From: JAWLAT01 sp041395325
GTDB taxonomy: Bacteria > Pseudomonadota > Gammaproteobacteria > Xanthomonadales > SZUA-5
Direction of reading: 5' to 3'
Length of the DNA stretch: 64,000 nucleotides
NCBI GenBank assembly: GCA_041395325.1
Contig: JAWLAT010000017.1
Span: 1-64,000, forward strand
Under the pieces are notes generated by a model, which saw nothing but the letters and a program-made list of their open reading frames with translations, did no database searches and had not been told where the DNA came from. Positions 37,888 through 46,858 of this stretch are shown one piece after another; position 1 is the first letter of the stretch, and the number at the start of each line of letters is the position of its first letter. The translations under genes and the position numbers were made by a program.

Positions 37888-38295
37888 TCAGGTCGGGGTC
37901 AGTGTCTGCAAGGTCGCCAGGGCCTGGTCTGCCTGCTCGATCGGCACGAACAGATGATCGTGGTGCACGCCAGCCACAACATTGCAGGCGATGTCCGCCT
38001 GCGCCAGCGCCGTCGAGACGGCCGCGGTCAGTCCGACGGCTTCCAGCGCCGAGTGCACCCGCAGCGTGATCCAGGCCGAGCGGAATTGCACCGGCCAGCC
38101 CTGCGACACGGCCTCGGCTTCCGGCACGATGACACTCAGGCCTTCGGCTTCGCGAAAGCTGGCCAGAGCCACCTCGGGCACCGTCGACCCCGGTGCCAGC
38201 AGACACCAGGCCTGACAGCCGGGCTGACGCTCCGGCTGCAGCGCGTGCAGCAGCGCGGACAGATCGCGCAGCGGTGAGGCCGATTCAGGCGTCAT
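37888..38295 (-). CDS. ACT-domain protein
   Basis: 135 residues. The second half (WITLRVHSALEAVGLTAAVS ... ADIACNVVAGVHHDHLFVPI) is the ACT-like fold of a conserved small family. Such proteins may bind amino acids, but no function is established. The start overlaps the end of fghA by 11 bases; trkA follows after 48 bases. Confidence 0.8.
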   Translation of the reverse strand: MTPESASPLRDLSALLHALQPERQPGCQAWCLLAPGSTVPEVALASFREAEGLSVIVPEAEAVSQGWPVQFRSAWITLRVHSALEAVGLTAAVSTALAQADIACNVVAGVHHDHLFVPIEQADQALATLQTLTPT

Positions 38296-39142
38296 CGAGC
38301 AGGACCGCGGCGTGATGACGCAGCTGAGCGTCGATCACGCTGGCGATGAAGTAGTAGCCGTGGTCATAGCCCTCATGTCGGTGCAGGTCCAACGCTTGAC
38401 CGGCCGCGGCACAAGCCGCCTCCAGGCGCTCGGGTTGCAGCTGGCTGGCCAGAAAGCTGTCGCTCAGACCCTGGTCGACGCGGATCGTGCCATTGAAACG
38501 GTGACCGTCGGCCAGCAGCGCACAGGCGTCGGCCTGACGCCAGGCGGCCGGATCCTCGCCCAGATAGCGAGGCAGGGCCTTCTGCCCCCAGGGCACTTCG
38601 ATGGGTGCGCAGATCGGCGCCAGCGCCGACAGTGAGCGATAGCGTTGCGGGTGTCGCAGTGCCAGCGTCAGCGCACCATGGCCGCCCATCGAGTGACCCA
38701 GCAGACCGCTGCGCTGATCGTCGATCGGAAAGACCTGCCGCAGCAGTGCCGGCAGCTCGTCCACCACGTAGCTGGCCATCTGGAAGCGGCTGCGCCAGGG
38801 GTCGGTGCTGGCATCGACATAAAAGCCGGCCCCTTCACCGAACTCCCAGTCGCCGGTGGCGCCCTCGAAGCCGGTGTCGCGCGGACTGGTGTCCGGCGAC
38901 ACCAGCACCAGGCCCAGTTCCGCGGCCAGCCGCTGCGCGCCCGCCTTGATCGGAAAGGTCTCGTGCGTGCAGGTCAGGCCGGCCAGGTAGTACAGCACCG
39001 GGCGCGGTCCCTGCTCTGCCTGGGGTGGCAGGAAGATTGAAAAATGCATCGGACCACCACAGCACTCGGACTGATGGCGGTAGTAGGACTGGGAGCCACC
39101 GAAGCAGCGGTGACTGGAGAGACATTCGAGTGAAGCGGACAT
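38285..39142 (-). CDS. fghA: S-formylglutathione hydrolase
   Basis: 285 residues. It hydrolyses S-formylglutathione to formate and glutathione in formaldehyde detoxification. Esterase D family features: LTCTHETFPIKAGAQR oxyanion region, GHSMGGHGALTLAL nucleophile elbow, the Asp near DQGLSDSFL and the His in HEGYDHGYYFI. The start at 39142 (MSASLECLSSHRCFGG) matches family N-termini. The usual partner adhC (frmA) is not in the window. Confidence 0.93.
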   Translation of the reverse strand: MSASLECLSSHRCFGGSQSYYRHQSECCGGPMHFSIFLPPQAEQGPRPVLYYLAGLTCTHETFPIKAGAQRLAAELGLVLVSPDTSPRDTGFEGATGDWEFGEGAGFYVDASTDPWRSRFQMASYVVDELPALLRQVFPIDDQRSGLLGHSMGGHGALTLALRHPQRYRSLSALAPICAPIEVPWGQKALPRYLGEDPAAWRQADACALLADGHRFNGTIRVDQGLSDSFLASQLQPERLEAACAAAGQALDLHRHEGYDHGYYFIASVIDAQLRHHAAVLLDDA

Positions 39143-39200
39143 GCCGATCCTGGAAAGCTGGAGCAGCCCCGATGCTACCAAGCCGGCGCGACGTCGATGC

Positions 39201-39884
39201 TCAGCTGGTGCCCGAGCAACGTCCCAGGAAGGCCTGCAGACTGACCTCGGCCTGTGACGGAATCGGCTGATCGAGCATGGTCAACGTCTCGAATCGATCC
39301 AGGCGGAAGCTGCGATAGTCGCCGCGCAGTTCGCACCAGGCCGCCAGCGTCCAGACGCCGCCCCAGTAGAACAGGCCCAACGGCCACAGTACCCGTTCGG
39401 TCGGCTCGTCATGCACATCGCGGTAACGCGCCAGCAGCTTGCGCTTTTCACGACTGGCGCGGCGCGCCAGCGTCAGGTGGGCCCGGGTGCTGGGGCGATG
39501 GCGAAAACCCAGCACTTCGAAGCCGTCGGCACGCAGCTGCGGCTTCAGGCGTGCTGGCAGCACCGCATCGACCTTGGACAGTGCTCGCTCGGCAGCGGCC
39601 TGCAGGTGGTCATCGGCATAGGCACTGACCCAGGCCGCACCCAGCGCAAGGGCTTCCAACTCGGCCGGGTCGAACATCATCGGTGGCACCGAAAAGCCAG
39701 CCCGCAGCGCATAGCCCACACCGGCGGCGCCATCGATCGGCGTGCCCTGGGCGACCAGGTCGGCGATGTCGCGATAGACGGTACGCGCCGACACCCCCAA
39801 CCGCTCACCCAGCTCACGCGCCGTGCGAACCCGACCGCGACCCAGTTCCACCAGCAGCTGAAACAATCGATCGGCACGGCGCAT
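39201..39884 (-). CDS. HTH/WYL-domain regulator (YafY-type)
   Basis: 227 residues. The N-terminal DeoR-like HTH (RTARELGERLGVSARTVYRD) is followed by a WYL domain with LWPLGLFYWGGVWTLAAWCELR. WYL domains often sense nucleotides or small ligands. It lies 58 bases upstream of fghA on the same strand and diverges from a methyltransferase gene, so either could be its target. Confidence 0.88.
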   Translation of the reverse strand: MRRADRLFQLLVELGRGRVRTARELGERLGVSARTVYRDIADLVAQGTPIDGAAGVGYALRAGFSVPPMMFDPAELEALALGAAWVSAYADDHLQAAAERALSKVDAVLPARLKPQLRADGFEVLGFRHRPSTRAHLTLARRASREKRKLLARYRDVHDEPTERVLWPLGLFYWGGVWTLAAWCELRGDYRSFRLDRFETLTMLDQPIPSQAEVSLQAFLGRCSGTS

Positions 39885-40035
39885 GGGCTTTCTCCGCTGG
39901 CAACTGACCGCGGCCGATCAGGTGCGGCGAAGCATAGTCGCTCTGTTGCCAACTTCTGGCCAAGTTGGTTCGGTTGTGACCGCCATGCTGGCAACAGGCA
40001 CGCATAATCGACGCCTCCCCCGCCCGGAGTCGATC

Positions 40036-40785
40036 ATGGCCTTTGCCGATCATTTCTCCTCGCAGGCCACGCAGTACGCAGCGGCGCGACCGCACTATCC
40101 CGCCGCGCTGTTCGATCACCTGCTGGACTGTGTCGGGCCGACTGCCGTCGTCTGGGAAGCGGCCTGCGGCAGTGGCCAGGCCACCACCGACCTGGCGCAG
40201 CGCTTTGCGCAGATTCATGCCACCGAGCCCTCGGCCAGCGCGCTGGCACTGGCCCCACCACTGCCGAATGTCGACTATCGCGTCGCCACCGCCGAAGCCG
40301 GTGGACTACCGCCGGCCAGCGTCGACCTGGTGGTGGTGGCGCAGGCGCTGCACTGGTTCGATCAGGCGGCCTTCTTCGCCGAGGTCGAACGCGTGCTGCG
40401 ACCCGGTGGCGTTCTGGCCGTCTGGTGCTACCAGGACGTCTGTCTGCCGCCGGACCTGGCGCCGCTGTATCGAATCTTTGCCGAGCAGATCGACCCCCAC
40501 TGGCCGCCGCAGCGGTTGCTGATCGATCAGGGCTACAGCCAAACGCACTGGCCTTTCAGCCCCTTGCCCGTGGCGCCTCTGCGACTGCAGGCGAGCTGGT
40601 CGCTGGCTCGCCTGCTGGAGTATTGCCGCAGCTACTCGGCGGTGGTTCGCTGCCTGCAAGCCACCGGCAGCGATCCCGTCGAGTCCCTCGCCGCCGCCCT
40701 GACGCCGGTCTGGGGCGAGGGCGAGCGACCGATCGAATGGCCGCTACGGATCCATCTGCGGCGGCGAGAGGGTCGAACGGGCTGA
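40036..40785 (+). CDS. Class I SAM-dependent methyltransferase
   Basis: 249 residues, ATG at 40036 with GGAG upstream. The motif I region is VWEAACGSGQATTDLA; the acidic loop and motif IV (VVVAQALHWFD) resemble the UbiE/trans-aconitate methyltransferase-like Methyltransf_11 group. N-terminal FADHFSSQATQYAAARPHYP is typical of this subgroup. Substrate unknown. The stop is directly followed by the convergent stop of the first four-cysteine paralogue. Confidence 0.85.
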   Translation: MAFADHFSSQATQYAAARPHYPAALFDHLLDCVGPTAVVWEAACGSGQATTDLAQRFAQIHATEPSASALALAPPLPNVDYRVATAEAGGLPPASVDLVVVAQALHWFDQAAFFAEVERVLRPGGVLAVWCYQDVCLPPDLAPLYRIFAEQIDPHWPPQRLLIDQGYSQTHWPFSPLPVAPLRLQASWSLARLLEYCRSYSAVVRCLQATGSDPVESLAAALTPVWGEGERPIEWPLRIHLRRREGRTG

Positions 40786-41307
40786 TCAGCAGCCCACGTT
40801 GCCCTTGGTGCAGATGACCCGCTGCTGCCGCTCGGTGGATTCTCGGGCGCGACGCGTGCGCTCTTCCCGCTCGCGCACGGTCAGGCACTCGTACTTGCCC
40901 ATCCGCGAACCGGCCACCTTTTCCCGCTTGCAGACCTTGCGGTCCAGATCATCGTTGCGAATCACCGCCGCAAAGGTCTCCTGCGCATTGAAAAGCTCAA
41001 CACGCTGCTCGGGCTTCAGATCCAGTGCCGATTGCTGACCATCGAGCAAGCGATGGATGGTGTCACGTGCGTCCAGCATACGCTTGTAGTCGGGCGCCGA
41101 GATTGAGCCGTACAGCCCCTCGCGGGCCTGCTGGGTGGTCTGGTCAATCTCTGCCAGGAAGGACTGCGCATCGGCGATCTCGGCCGCGCTGGCGTTGGCT
41201 TGTTGCACGACATCGCCACCACTGGTCGATTGCTGGGGGATGGCCATGGTCAGTTGTCCGGCGGTCAGAGAGATTCCGGCCAACAGCGTGGTGAGCAGGA
41301 TTTTCAT
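40786..41307 (-). CDS. Secreted four-cysteine family protein, paralogue 1
   Basis: 173 residues, ATG at 41307 after AAGGGGAAA. There is a signal peptide (LLTTLLAGISLTAGQ). The family layout is: a helical N-terminal half (FLAEIDQTTQQAREGLYGSI ... LLDGQQSALDL), a central RVELFNAQE block, then VCKREKVAGSRMGKYECL, an Arg/Glu-rich helix and a C-terminal pair of Cys (VICTKGNVGC). Four Cys are shared by all paralogues and probably form two disulfides. Function unknown; similar GSR-K-C motifs occur in many small secreted proteobacterial proteins. Confidence 0.8.
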   Translation of the reverse strand: MKILLTTLLAGISLTAGQLTMAIPQQSTSGGDVVQQANASAAEIADAQSFLAEIDQTTQQAREGLYGSISAPDYKRMLDARDTIHRLLDGQQSALDLKPEQRVELFNAQETFAAVIRNDDLDRKVCKREKVAGSRMGKYECLTVREREERTRRARESTERQQRVICTKGNVGC

Positions 41308-41450
41308 CGGTTTCCCCTTGGGTTCGTTGGTTGGAGCAGGCTCCGCGCCTGCGTGCTGTTGCGATCCACTCGACCGGTCACATCGACCCGAACTGACGCC
41401 GCTGGCGCGCGTGACAGGCGGTTGCGCAAGATCTGCAACCCCAGGCGACT

Positions 41451-41969
41451 TCAGCAGCCTGGACGGCCGTCGGCACACAATGGCCGCTGGAAACGCTCGG
41501 TGTTTTCACGCGCGATCTTGGCGCGCCATTCGCGCTCGTAAACACTGAGGCACTCGTACTTGGTGAAGCGCGAGCCATGCACAACGATGTGCTCGCAGAC
41601 GACTCGATCGTCCGGGCGATTGCGAATCACCGCCTGCATGGTTTCCTGGGCGTTGTAGACCTCGATGCGCTGTTCCGGGTCCAGATCGGTCGCCTGCTTC
41701 TGGCCCTTCAACAGTCGCACCATCGTGTTGCGCGACAGGATCAGCTTGTCGAAGTTCTGCCGCGTGATCGAGCCGTAATGGCCGTCGCGGGCGTTGAGCA
41801 GGGTCTGATCGACTTCCTCCAGAAAGTCGGACACATCATTGATGTCCTCGACGAAGCCGTCGGCCCTGCGGACCCGTTCTTCGGGCGTCTGCGCCCATGT
41901 TGTCGTGATCATCAGAGCCAACGTCAGCGCGACGCCGGAGAGCCAGCGGGAAGTGCGCAAACGAGTCAT
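41451..41969 (-). CDS. Secreted four-cysteine family protein, paralogue 2
   Basis: 172 residues, ATG at 41969 with AGGAGC upstream and a signal peptide (SGVALTLALMITTTWAQ). It shares with its neighbours DQTLLNARDGHYGSITR, LLKGQKQATDLDPEQRIEVY, NAQE, VCEHIVVHGSRFTKYECL and a C-terminal CADGRPGC. Its basic/acidic C-terminal helix differs most from paralogues 3 and 4. It is separated from paralogue 1 by 143 bp with its own SD, so expression may be separate. Confidence 0.8.
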   Translation of the reverse strand: MTRLRTSRWLSGVALTLALMITTTWAQTPEERVRRADGFVEDINDVSDFLEEVDQTLLNARDGHYGSITRQNFDKLILSRNTMVRLLKGQKQATDLDPEQRIEVYNAQETMQAVIRNRPDDRVVCEHIVVHGSRFTKYECLSVYEREWRAKIARENTERFQRPLCADGRPGC

Positions 41970-42140
41970 GGTGCTGCTCCTGCAACAAGGTCGGATGGTG
42001 TCTCCGAAGCTACCAAGCCCCCGCTGTCGTGGCGAGTGTCGGAGCGCCGAGCAGCAGGCACTGAGCCGGCATTTGGCAAGGACCGGCACCTCGCGCAGAT
42101 GATCTATCCTCGCCGACCTGGAAGAAATCGGGAGTGCAGG

Positions 42141-42737
42141 GTGTTCACGGGATTGGTGACGGGCACGGGTCGACTGGCGACCACCGAGGGTTTCGAGGGT
42201 GGCCAACGCTGGTGGATCGATACCGGCTCACTGGACATGAGCGCGTCCACGCTGGGCGAGAGCATCGCCGTTTCCGGTGTATGCCTCACCGCGGTGGCGT
42301 TCGCGCCGGGTCGCTTTCAGGCCGTGCTGTCAGAGGAGACCCTGCGCCGCAGTCACCTGGGCGACAAGGCTGTTGGTGCGGTACTGAATCTGGAGCGCTC
42401 CCTGCGCGCCGGCGATCGCCTGGGCGGGCATCTGGTGGCCGGCCATGTCGATGGCGTTGGCCGGGTGCGACAGATCCAGCCCGAAGGGGCCAGCGCCCGC
42501 TGGTGGTTCGATGCACCGCTGGCGCTCCTGCGATACATCGCGGTCAAGGGGTCGATCTGCGTCGACGGTGTCAGCCTGACGGTCACCGATGTCGACCACG
42601 ACGGTTTCGCCGTGGCGTTGATTCCGCACACCGTCGAGGTGACCGCCTTCGCCCGCACGGCGGTGGGCGATGCGGTCAATCTGGAGGTCGATCTGCTGGC
42701 GCGCTATGTCGAGCGCCTGCTGCAGGCGCGCGACTAG
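42141..42737 (+). CDS. ribE: Riboflavin synthase alpha subunit
   Basis: 198 residues. It makes riboflavin from two molecules of 6,7-dimethyl-8-ribityllumazine. The GTG start gives the hallmark MFTGLV N-terminus; GGAG lies 7 bases upstream. The two lumazine-binding repeats are visible (GESIAVSGVCLTAV ... SEETLRRSHLG ... GGHLVAGHVDGVG and KGSICVDGVSLTV ... IPHTVEVTAF). The usual rib neighbours (ribD, ribBA, ribH) are absent; instead it sits between members 2 and 3 of the four-cysteine family on the opposite strand. Confidence 0.95.
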   Translation: MFTGLVTGTGRLATTEGFEGGQRWWIDTGSLDMSASTLGESIAVSGVCLTAVAFAPGRFQAVLSEETLRRSHLGDKAVGAVLNLERSLRAGDRLGGHLVAGHVDGVGRVRQIQPEGASARWWFDAPLALLRYIAVKGSICVDGVSLTVTDVDHDGFAVALIPHTVEVTAFARTAVGDAVNLEVDLLARYVERLLQARD

Positions 42738-42738
42738 C

Positions 42739-43248
42739 TCAACGACCGCAGGGGTTGCCCACGCCGGGAATGCAATCCACGCGTTGCATACGAGCCGCGG
42801 CATCGCGTGCCGCACGTGCGCGCTGTTCCCGTTCTGCCACCGTCAGGCATTCGCGCTTGGTCACTCGTGACCCGGCCTGCTTGACGCGCTCACAGACCTT
42901 GCGGTTCTTGTCGTCGTTGCGAATGATCGAGATGATCAGTTCCTGGGCGTTGTACAGCTCAATGCGCTGATCCGGATGCAATTCAGTCGCCTTGGCATGG
43001 CCATCGAGCAGCGTGGCGATCTTGTCGCGAGATTGCTGCAGGCGCTCCATGTCGGCGGCCTTGATCTCACCGTAGACGCCTTCCCGAGCCAGTTGCAGGC
43101 TCTGATCGATCTCTGCCACGAAGGCATCGGCATTGCTGATCGATTCGGCCTTCTGATCGGCCAGCGCGGCGCGGTCGGAATTCGCCGCCCAGACGCTACT
43201 GCTGAGCAGCAGAGCCAGCAGGGTGGTGGCCAACGTGCGCTTGATCAT
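42739..43248 (-). CDS. Secreted four-cysteine family protein, paralogue 3
   Basis: 169 residues with a signal peptide (TTLLALLLSSSVWA). Family blocks: FVAEIDQSLQLAREGVYGEI, LLDGHAKATELHPDQRIELY, NAQELIISIIRNDDKNRK, VCERVKQAGSRVTKRECLTV, EREQRARAARDAAARMQR and the terminal Cys pair (DCIPGVGNPC). It is most similar to paralogue 4. It converges with ribE, stops one base apart. Confidence 0.82.
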   Translation of the reverse strand: MIKRTLATTLLALLLSSSVWAANSDRAALADQKAESISNADAFVAEIDQSLQLAREGVYGEIKAADMERLQQSRDKIATLLDGHAKATELHPDQRIELYNAQELIISIIRNDDKNRKVCERVKQAGSRVTKRECLTVAEREQRARAARDAAARMQRVDCIPGVGNPCGR

Positions 43249-43401
43249 GGCGTTCCCTCCGCTTCAGGAAACACCGATGATCCAGCAGGCACGTAGCCTG
43301 CTGCAAGGCCAATCGGCCGGCAGACGACCGCGTCATGGCACCGATCAGCTGCCCGAATCGTCGGAGTCATCCCGGTCCGCAGCCCAGACGGGCACGGACA
43401 T

Positions 43402-43435
43402 GAAAATGGCCCTGTTCCAACGGAGACAGGGCCAT
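43402..43435 (-). terminator. Rho-independent terminator after paralogue 4
   Basis: On the minus strand a 10-bp stem ATGGCCCTGT / ACAGGGCCAT (43426-43435 and 43406-43415) with a 10-base loop is followed by a short T run. It separates paralogue 4 from paralogue 3. Confidence 0.65.
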
Positions 43436-43503
43436 CCCAGGCCGGCACGCTCGACCGCGCTGCGGGTCGGCGTGCCGGATCTTGCTCGTCGCGGCAACAA
43501 TCG

Positions 43504-44028
43504 TCAGCGAATGACGCCGCAAGTGCTGGTTTCACCCGGCACGCAGTCGACCCGCAGCATTTCGCCCGCGGCGTCCCGCGCCGCCTTGGCGCGCTGCTCA
43601 CGCTCGGCCACGCTCATGCACTCACGCTTGGTGATGCGCGAACCGGTGGTCTTCACACGCATGCAGACGCGGCGATTCTTGTCGTCGTTGCGGATGATCG
43701 AGGTGATCAGCTCCTGGGCGTTGTACAGCTCGATGCGATCGTCCGGCGGCAGGTCCATCGCCGTTTCCTGACCGTCCAGCAGGATCGTGATCGTGTCATG
43801 GGCCTCGTTGAGGCGGTCCATGTCGGCTTCCTTGATCTCGCCATACAGACCCTCACGGGCCAACTTCATCGTGAAGTTGAGCTCCTTGACGAAAGCGGCG
43901 GCATCGCTGATGGCTGCGGCCTTGGCGTCCGCAGCGGCAGCGACATTGTCCTGCGGGGTGGGGATGGCATGTGCGGCCAGCGACAGCGACAGGCACAGCG
44001 CCGCAGCGGAAATTCGGGGCAAGAACAT
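43504..44028 (-). CDS. Secreted four-cysteine family protein, paralogue 4
   Basis: 174 residues, ATG at 44028 with AGGAG upstream and a signal peptide (ALCLSLSLAAHA). Family blocks are FVKELNFTMKLAREGLYGEI, LLDGQETAMDLPPDDRIELY, NAQELITSIIRNDDKNRR, VCMRVKTTGSRITKRECMSV and the terminal Cys pair in DCVPGETSTC. It shares long identical stretches with paralogue 3, which suggests a recent duplication. Confidence 0.82.
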   Translation of the reverse strand: MFLPRISAAALCLSLSLAAHAIPTPQDNVAAAADAKAAAISDAAAFVKELNFTMKLAREGLYGEIKEADMDRLNEAHDTITILLDGQETAMDLPPDDRIELYNAQELITSIIRNDDKNRRVCMRVKTTGSRITKRECMSVAEREQRAKAARDAAGEMLRVDCVPGETSTCGVIR

Positions 44029-44453
44029 GATGTAACTCCTGTTGGGAAGGGCTCCATGCAAGGCCCGCCACGGTGCGCCGCAGCACTGCCCGTCCAGCCC
44101 TTGGCCGGCAGCGGAACAGAAGGGAAACAGACGTGTGGACGTCCGCAGTACCTGAACCTCCCCACCAGCAATATACGCAGCTCCCCGGGCGCGACAAGTG
44201 CCGATTGGTGACGGATGATCAACTGAAATGCGACTGGCAATCATTCGCTGCCGCTGATGTAGGGAGGCTCGCGGACCAACCGAGACCAACCGGTATCGGT
44301 CGTTCCGAGCGCTGGTCGGTGCACTCGCAGCCATGCTCACAGCGACGCCACTCGGGGATCACGCAGCGCAGCCCAGCTTCAATGTCCAGCAGCGAAGGCC
44401 GGGCTGATCCCCTATGCTCGGGCCAGTCCCGCAAGACCCGTTGATCTGCACCG
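44029..44453. other. 425-bp divergent intergenic region, no gene seen
   Basis: It lies between the divergent starts of paralogue 4 and the TPR-sulfotransferase. Frames are broken by stops and no RNA fold or repeat stands out. It presumably holds both promoters, but no convincing -35/-10 pair was found. Confidence 0.5.
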
Positions 44454-45956
44454 ATGACGCCACAACTGCAAGCCGCCATCCAGCAGGCGCACCGCCTCAG
44501 CGATGCGGGCCAGCGCGACCGGGCCATTGCGGCCTACGAAACGATCCTGCGCAGCGAGCCCAGACTGCCCGAGATCTGGTACGAGCTGGCGTGGTTGCTG
44601 AAGCAGCGCGGCCGCCACGATGAAGCCCTGCAGGCCTACGGCGAGGCTCTGCGCCACGGCGTCGACAAGCCCGAAGAGGTGCATCTGAACCGGGCGGTGA
44701 TCCAGACCGACCACCTGCACGACCATGCTGCCGCCGAAGCTTCACTGCAGCAGGCGCTGCAGATTCGACCCGACTATCTGGCGGCGCACCTGAACCTGGG
44801 CAACCTGTACGAGGAACAGGGCCGCAAGGACGCTGCAGCGAACTGCTATCGGCAGATATTGGCGCATGGCGCGGGTGCGCAGCCGGCCCCACTGCAACTG
44901 GAGGCGCTGGCGCGACTGGTCGCCCTGGAGGCACCGACCAACGCGCAAGATCTGAACCTGCAGCGACTGCAACAGTGCGCTGATGGCAGTCCGGGCCTGG
45001 ATGACAGCACCCGCGCCAACCTCTATTTCGCGCTTGGCCGCAGCTACGAGCGCCTGGCCGACTTTCCGGCCGCCCATCAGGCCTTTGCACGGGCCAACCA
45101 ATGCGCGGCACGCACTGGACCGGCCTATCAACCGGCGGCGCTGAGCCGCTGGATTGACAGCCTGATCGAGACGCTGCCGCAGGATCTGCCGGACCAGCTC
45201 GTCGACGACGGCGCAGCACCGCGACCGCTGTTCATCTGCGGCATGTTCCGCTCGGGCTCGACGCTGATCGAGCAGGTCCTGGCGGCCCATCCGGCCGTCG
45301 TGGCGGGGGGCGAACTGGACCTGCTGCCGCGCCTGGCGAGCGGTCCGCTGGCGCCCTATCCGGCAGGCCTGGCACGGCTGGACCCGGCGCAGGCGCAGCA
45401 ACTGTCCGACGCCTATCGTCAGCACCTGGCGCGACTGATTCCGGCAGACCGGACCGGTGTGAGCCTGGTGACCGACAAGCGACCGGACAATTTCCTGCTG
45501 TTGGCGTTGATCGTGCGGCTGTTCCCGCAGGCCCGCATCATCCACACCACCCGCGATCCGCTGGACAACGGCCTGTCGATCTTCCAGCAGCATCTGGACC
45601 AGCGCGTGGCGCCGCACAGCAGCGATCTGTCGGCGATCGGTCACTACTACGGTGAGTATCGTCGCTTCATGGCGACAGCTCGCCAGCGATTGGGCGAACG
45701 CCTGATCGACTTCGATTACGACGCCTTTGTGGCCGACCCTGAGCCAGCGCTGCGCCGCTTGCTGCATGTTCTGCAACTGCCCTGGGATGATGGCCTGCTG
45801 GAGTTCCATGCCCGTCGCAGCACGGTCAAGACCGCCAGCTACTGGCAGGTCCGCCAGCCGCTCTACCGCGATGCCTCCGGCCGCTGGCGTCACTATGCCG
45901 AAGTGCTGGCACCGCTGCGTCAGGCCTTGCGCGCGGCTGGCGTGAATGTGCCCTGA
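44454..45956 (+). CDS. TPR-repeat sulfotransferase
   Basis: 500 residues. The N-terminal half holds about five TPR repeats (for example LPEIWYELAWLLKQRGRHDEAL and YLAAHLNLGNLYEEQGRKDAA). The C-terminal half is a sulfotransferase domain with the PAPS 5'-phosphosulfate loop ICGMFRSGSTLIEQ and the 3'-phosphate motif ARIIHTTRDPLDNGLSIF. It is likely cytoplasmic and sulfates a protein or small acceptor; the target is unknown. The architecture is common in Proteobacteria and Cyanobacteria. Confidence 0.88.
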   Translation: MTPQLQAAIQQAHRLSDAGQRDRAIAAYETILRSEPRLPEIWYELAWLLKQRGRHDEALQAYGEALRHGVDKPEEVHLNRAVIQTDHLHDHAAAEASLQQALQIRPDYLAAHLNLGNLYEEQGRKDAAANCYRQILAHGAGAQPAPLQLEALARLVALEAPTNAQDLNLQRLQQCADGSPGLDDSTRANLYFALGRSYERLADFPAAHQAFARANQCAARTGPAYQPAALSRWIDSLIETLPQDLPDQLVDDGAAPRPLFICGMFRSGSTLIEQVLAAHPAVVAGGELDLLPRLASGPLAPYPAGLARLDPAQAQQLSDAYRQHLARLIPADRTGVSLVTDKRPDNFLLLALIVRLFPQARIIHTTRDPLDNGLSIFQQHLDQRVAPHSSDLSAIGHYYGEYRRFMATARQRLGERLIDFDYDAFVADPEPALRRLLHVLQLPWDDGLLEFHARRSTVKTASYWQVRQPLYRDASGRWRHYAEVLAPLRQALRAAGVNVP

Positions 45957-46038
45957 CGGCTGTCCCCTCTCCGCGCCTTTGCACGAATCTGACGTCCGCA
46001 ACTGCGATACTGCGCAAGACGCCTGATCGGTTTGGACC

Positions 46039-46437
46039 ATGACGCCAGCGACCATCATCATCCGCAATCTCGAGGTCGACACGCTGATCGGTGTCTACCC
46101 GGAGGAGCGCACTGGAACGCAGCGCCTGCGGCTGGAACTGGAGCTGGGCCTGGACGGCGCACCAGCAGCGCGTTCGGATCGGCTGCGCGATACCGTCGAC
46201 TACGATCTGGTCGCCGCCAGTGTCCGCCGCTTCGGTCGCGAGACCGCCGCCGAACTGCTGGAGCACTTCGTCTATCAACTGGGCCGGGCGCTGCTGCGGG
46301 AGTTTCCGTTGCGGCATGTCCGCATCACCGCCTGGAAGCGGGTTGCCGGCCTGCTGCCCGCCGAAGTCGCCGTGCGAATCGACATCGACGCCAGCCAGCC
46401 CGAGCAGGATTGGGATGACGACGGCTACGACGACTGA
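46039..46437 (+). CDS. folB: Dihydroneopterin aldolase
   Basis: 132 residues. It cleaves dihydroneopterin to 6-hydroxymethyldihydropterin in folate synthesis. Family features: IIIRNLEVDTLIGVYPEER with the substrate Glu, DTVDYDLVAASVRRF, and a Lys in ITAWKRVAG, in place of the usual VxKP. The Asp-rich tail overlaps the folK start. Confidence 0.88.
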   Translation: MTPATIIIRNLEVDTLIGVYPEERTGTQRLRLELELGLDGAPAARSDRLRDTVDYDLVAASVRRFGRETAAELLEHFVYQLGRALLREFPLRHVRITAWKRVAGLLPAEVAVRIDIDASQPEQDWDDDGYDD

Positions 46438-46843
46438 GCCGCGCTATCTGCTGCTGCTGGGCAGCAACAGCAGTCCGGAGCGCAAGCTGGATCTGGCCGT
46501 GGCGGGCCTGCGGCGACGCTTTGAAGGCCTGCAGCTGTCACAGCGCGAACAAAGCCGCGCCCGTGAGGGGGGCGACGCGCCGGACTATATCAACCAGGCG
46601 GCGTTGATCCGCAGCGAACTGGCGCCAGCGGCACTCAAACTGGCCCTGCGCGAGCTTGAGAAGGACCTTGGCCGGCGGCGCCCCAGCCCCGACCCATTGC
46701 TGTGTCCGATCGATATTGACCTGATCGCTCAGATCGAACCACGACCGGTGGCCTTTGCGCCGGAGGATCTGGCAGACCCGGTGGCCCGGCGCCTGTGCGG
46801 CGAGCTGATTGGCGATCTGTTGCCGGTGCTGCGCGGGTTGTAG
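46415..46843 (+). CDS. folK: HPPK-like 2-amino-4-hydroxy-6-hydroxymethyldihydropteridine kinase
   Basis: 142 residues, slightly short for HPPK (about 160). LLLLGSNSSPERKLDLAV is the typical N-terminus and PDYINQAALIRSEL matches the substrate loop. The signature near GRRRPSPDPLLCPIDIDLI keeps the metal-binding DxD, but the preceding region departs from the usual GPRxxDLDLL. The start at 46415 lies inside folB, a 23-base overlap in another frame. Next step after FolB in folate synthesis. Confidence 0.82.
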   Translation: MTTATTTEPRYLLLLGSNSSPERKLDLAVAGLRRRFEGLQLSQREQSRAREGGDAPDYINQAALIRSELAPAALKLALRELEKDLGRRRPSPDPLLCPIDIDLIAQIEPRPVAFAPEDLADPVARRLCGELIGDLLPVLRGL

Positions 46844-46858
46844 ATCGGCCGGGCTAGC

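Noticed and set aside
41970..42140. FMN riboswitch upstream of ribE
   Set aside because: No match to the conserved RFN element segments (AGGGGCGG, CCCGAC-type) was seen in the 171-bp gap.
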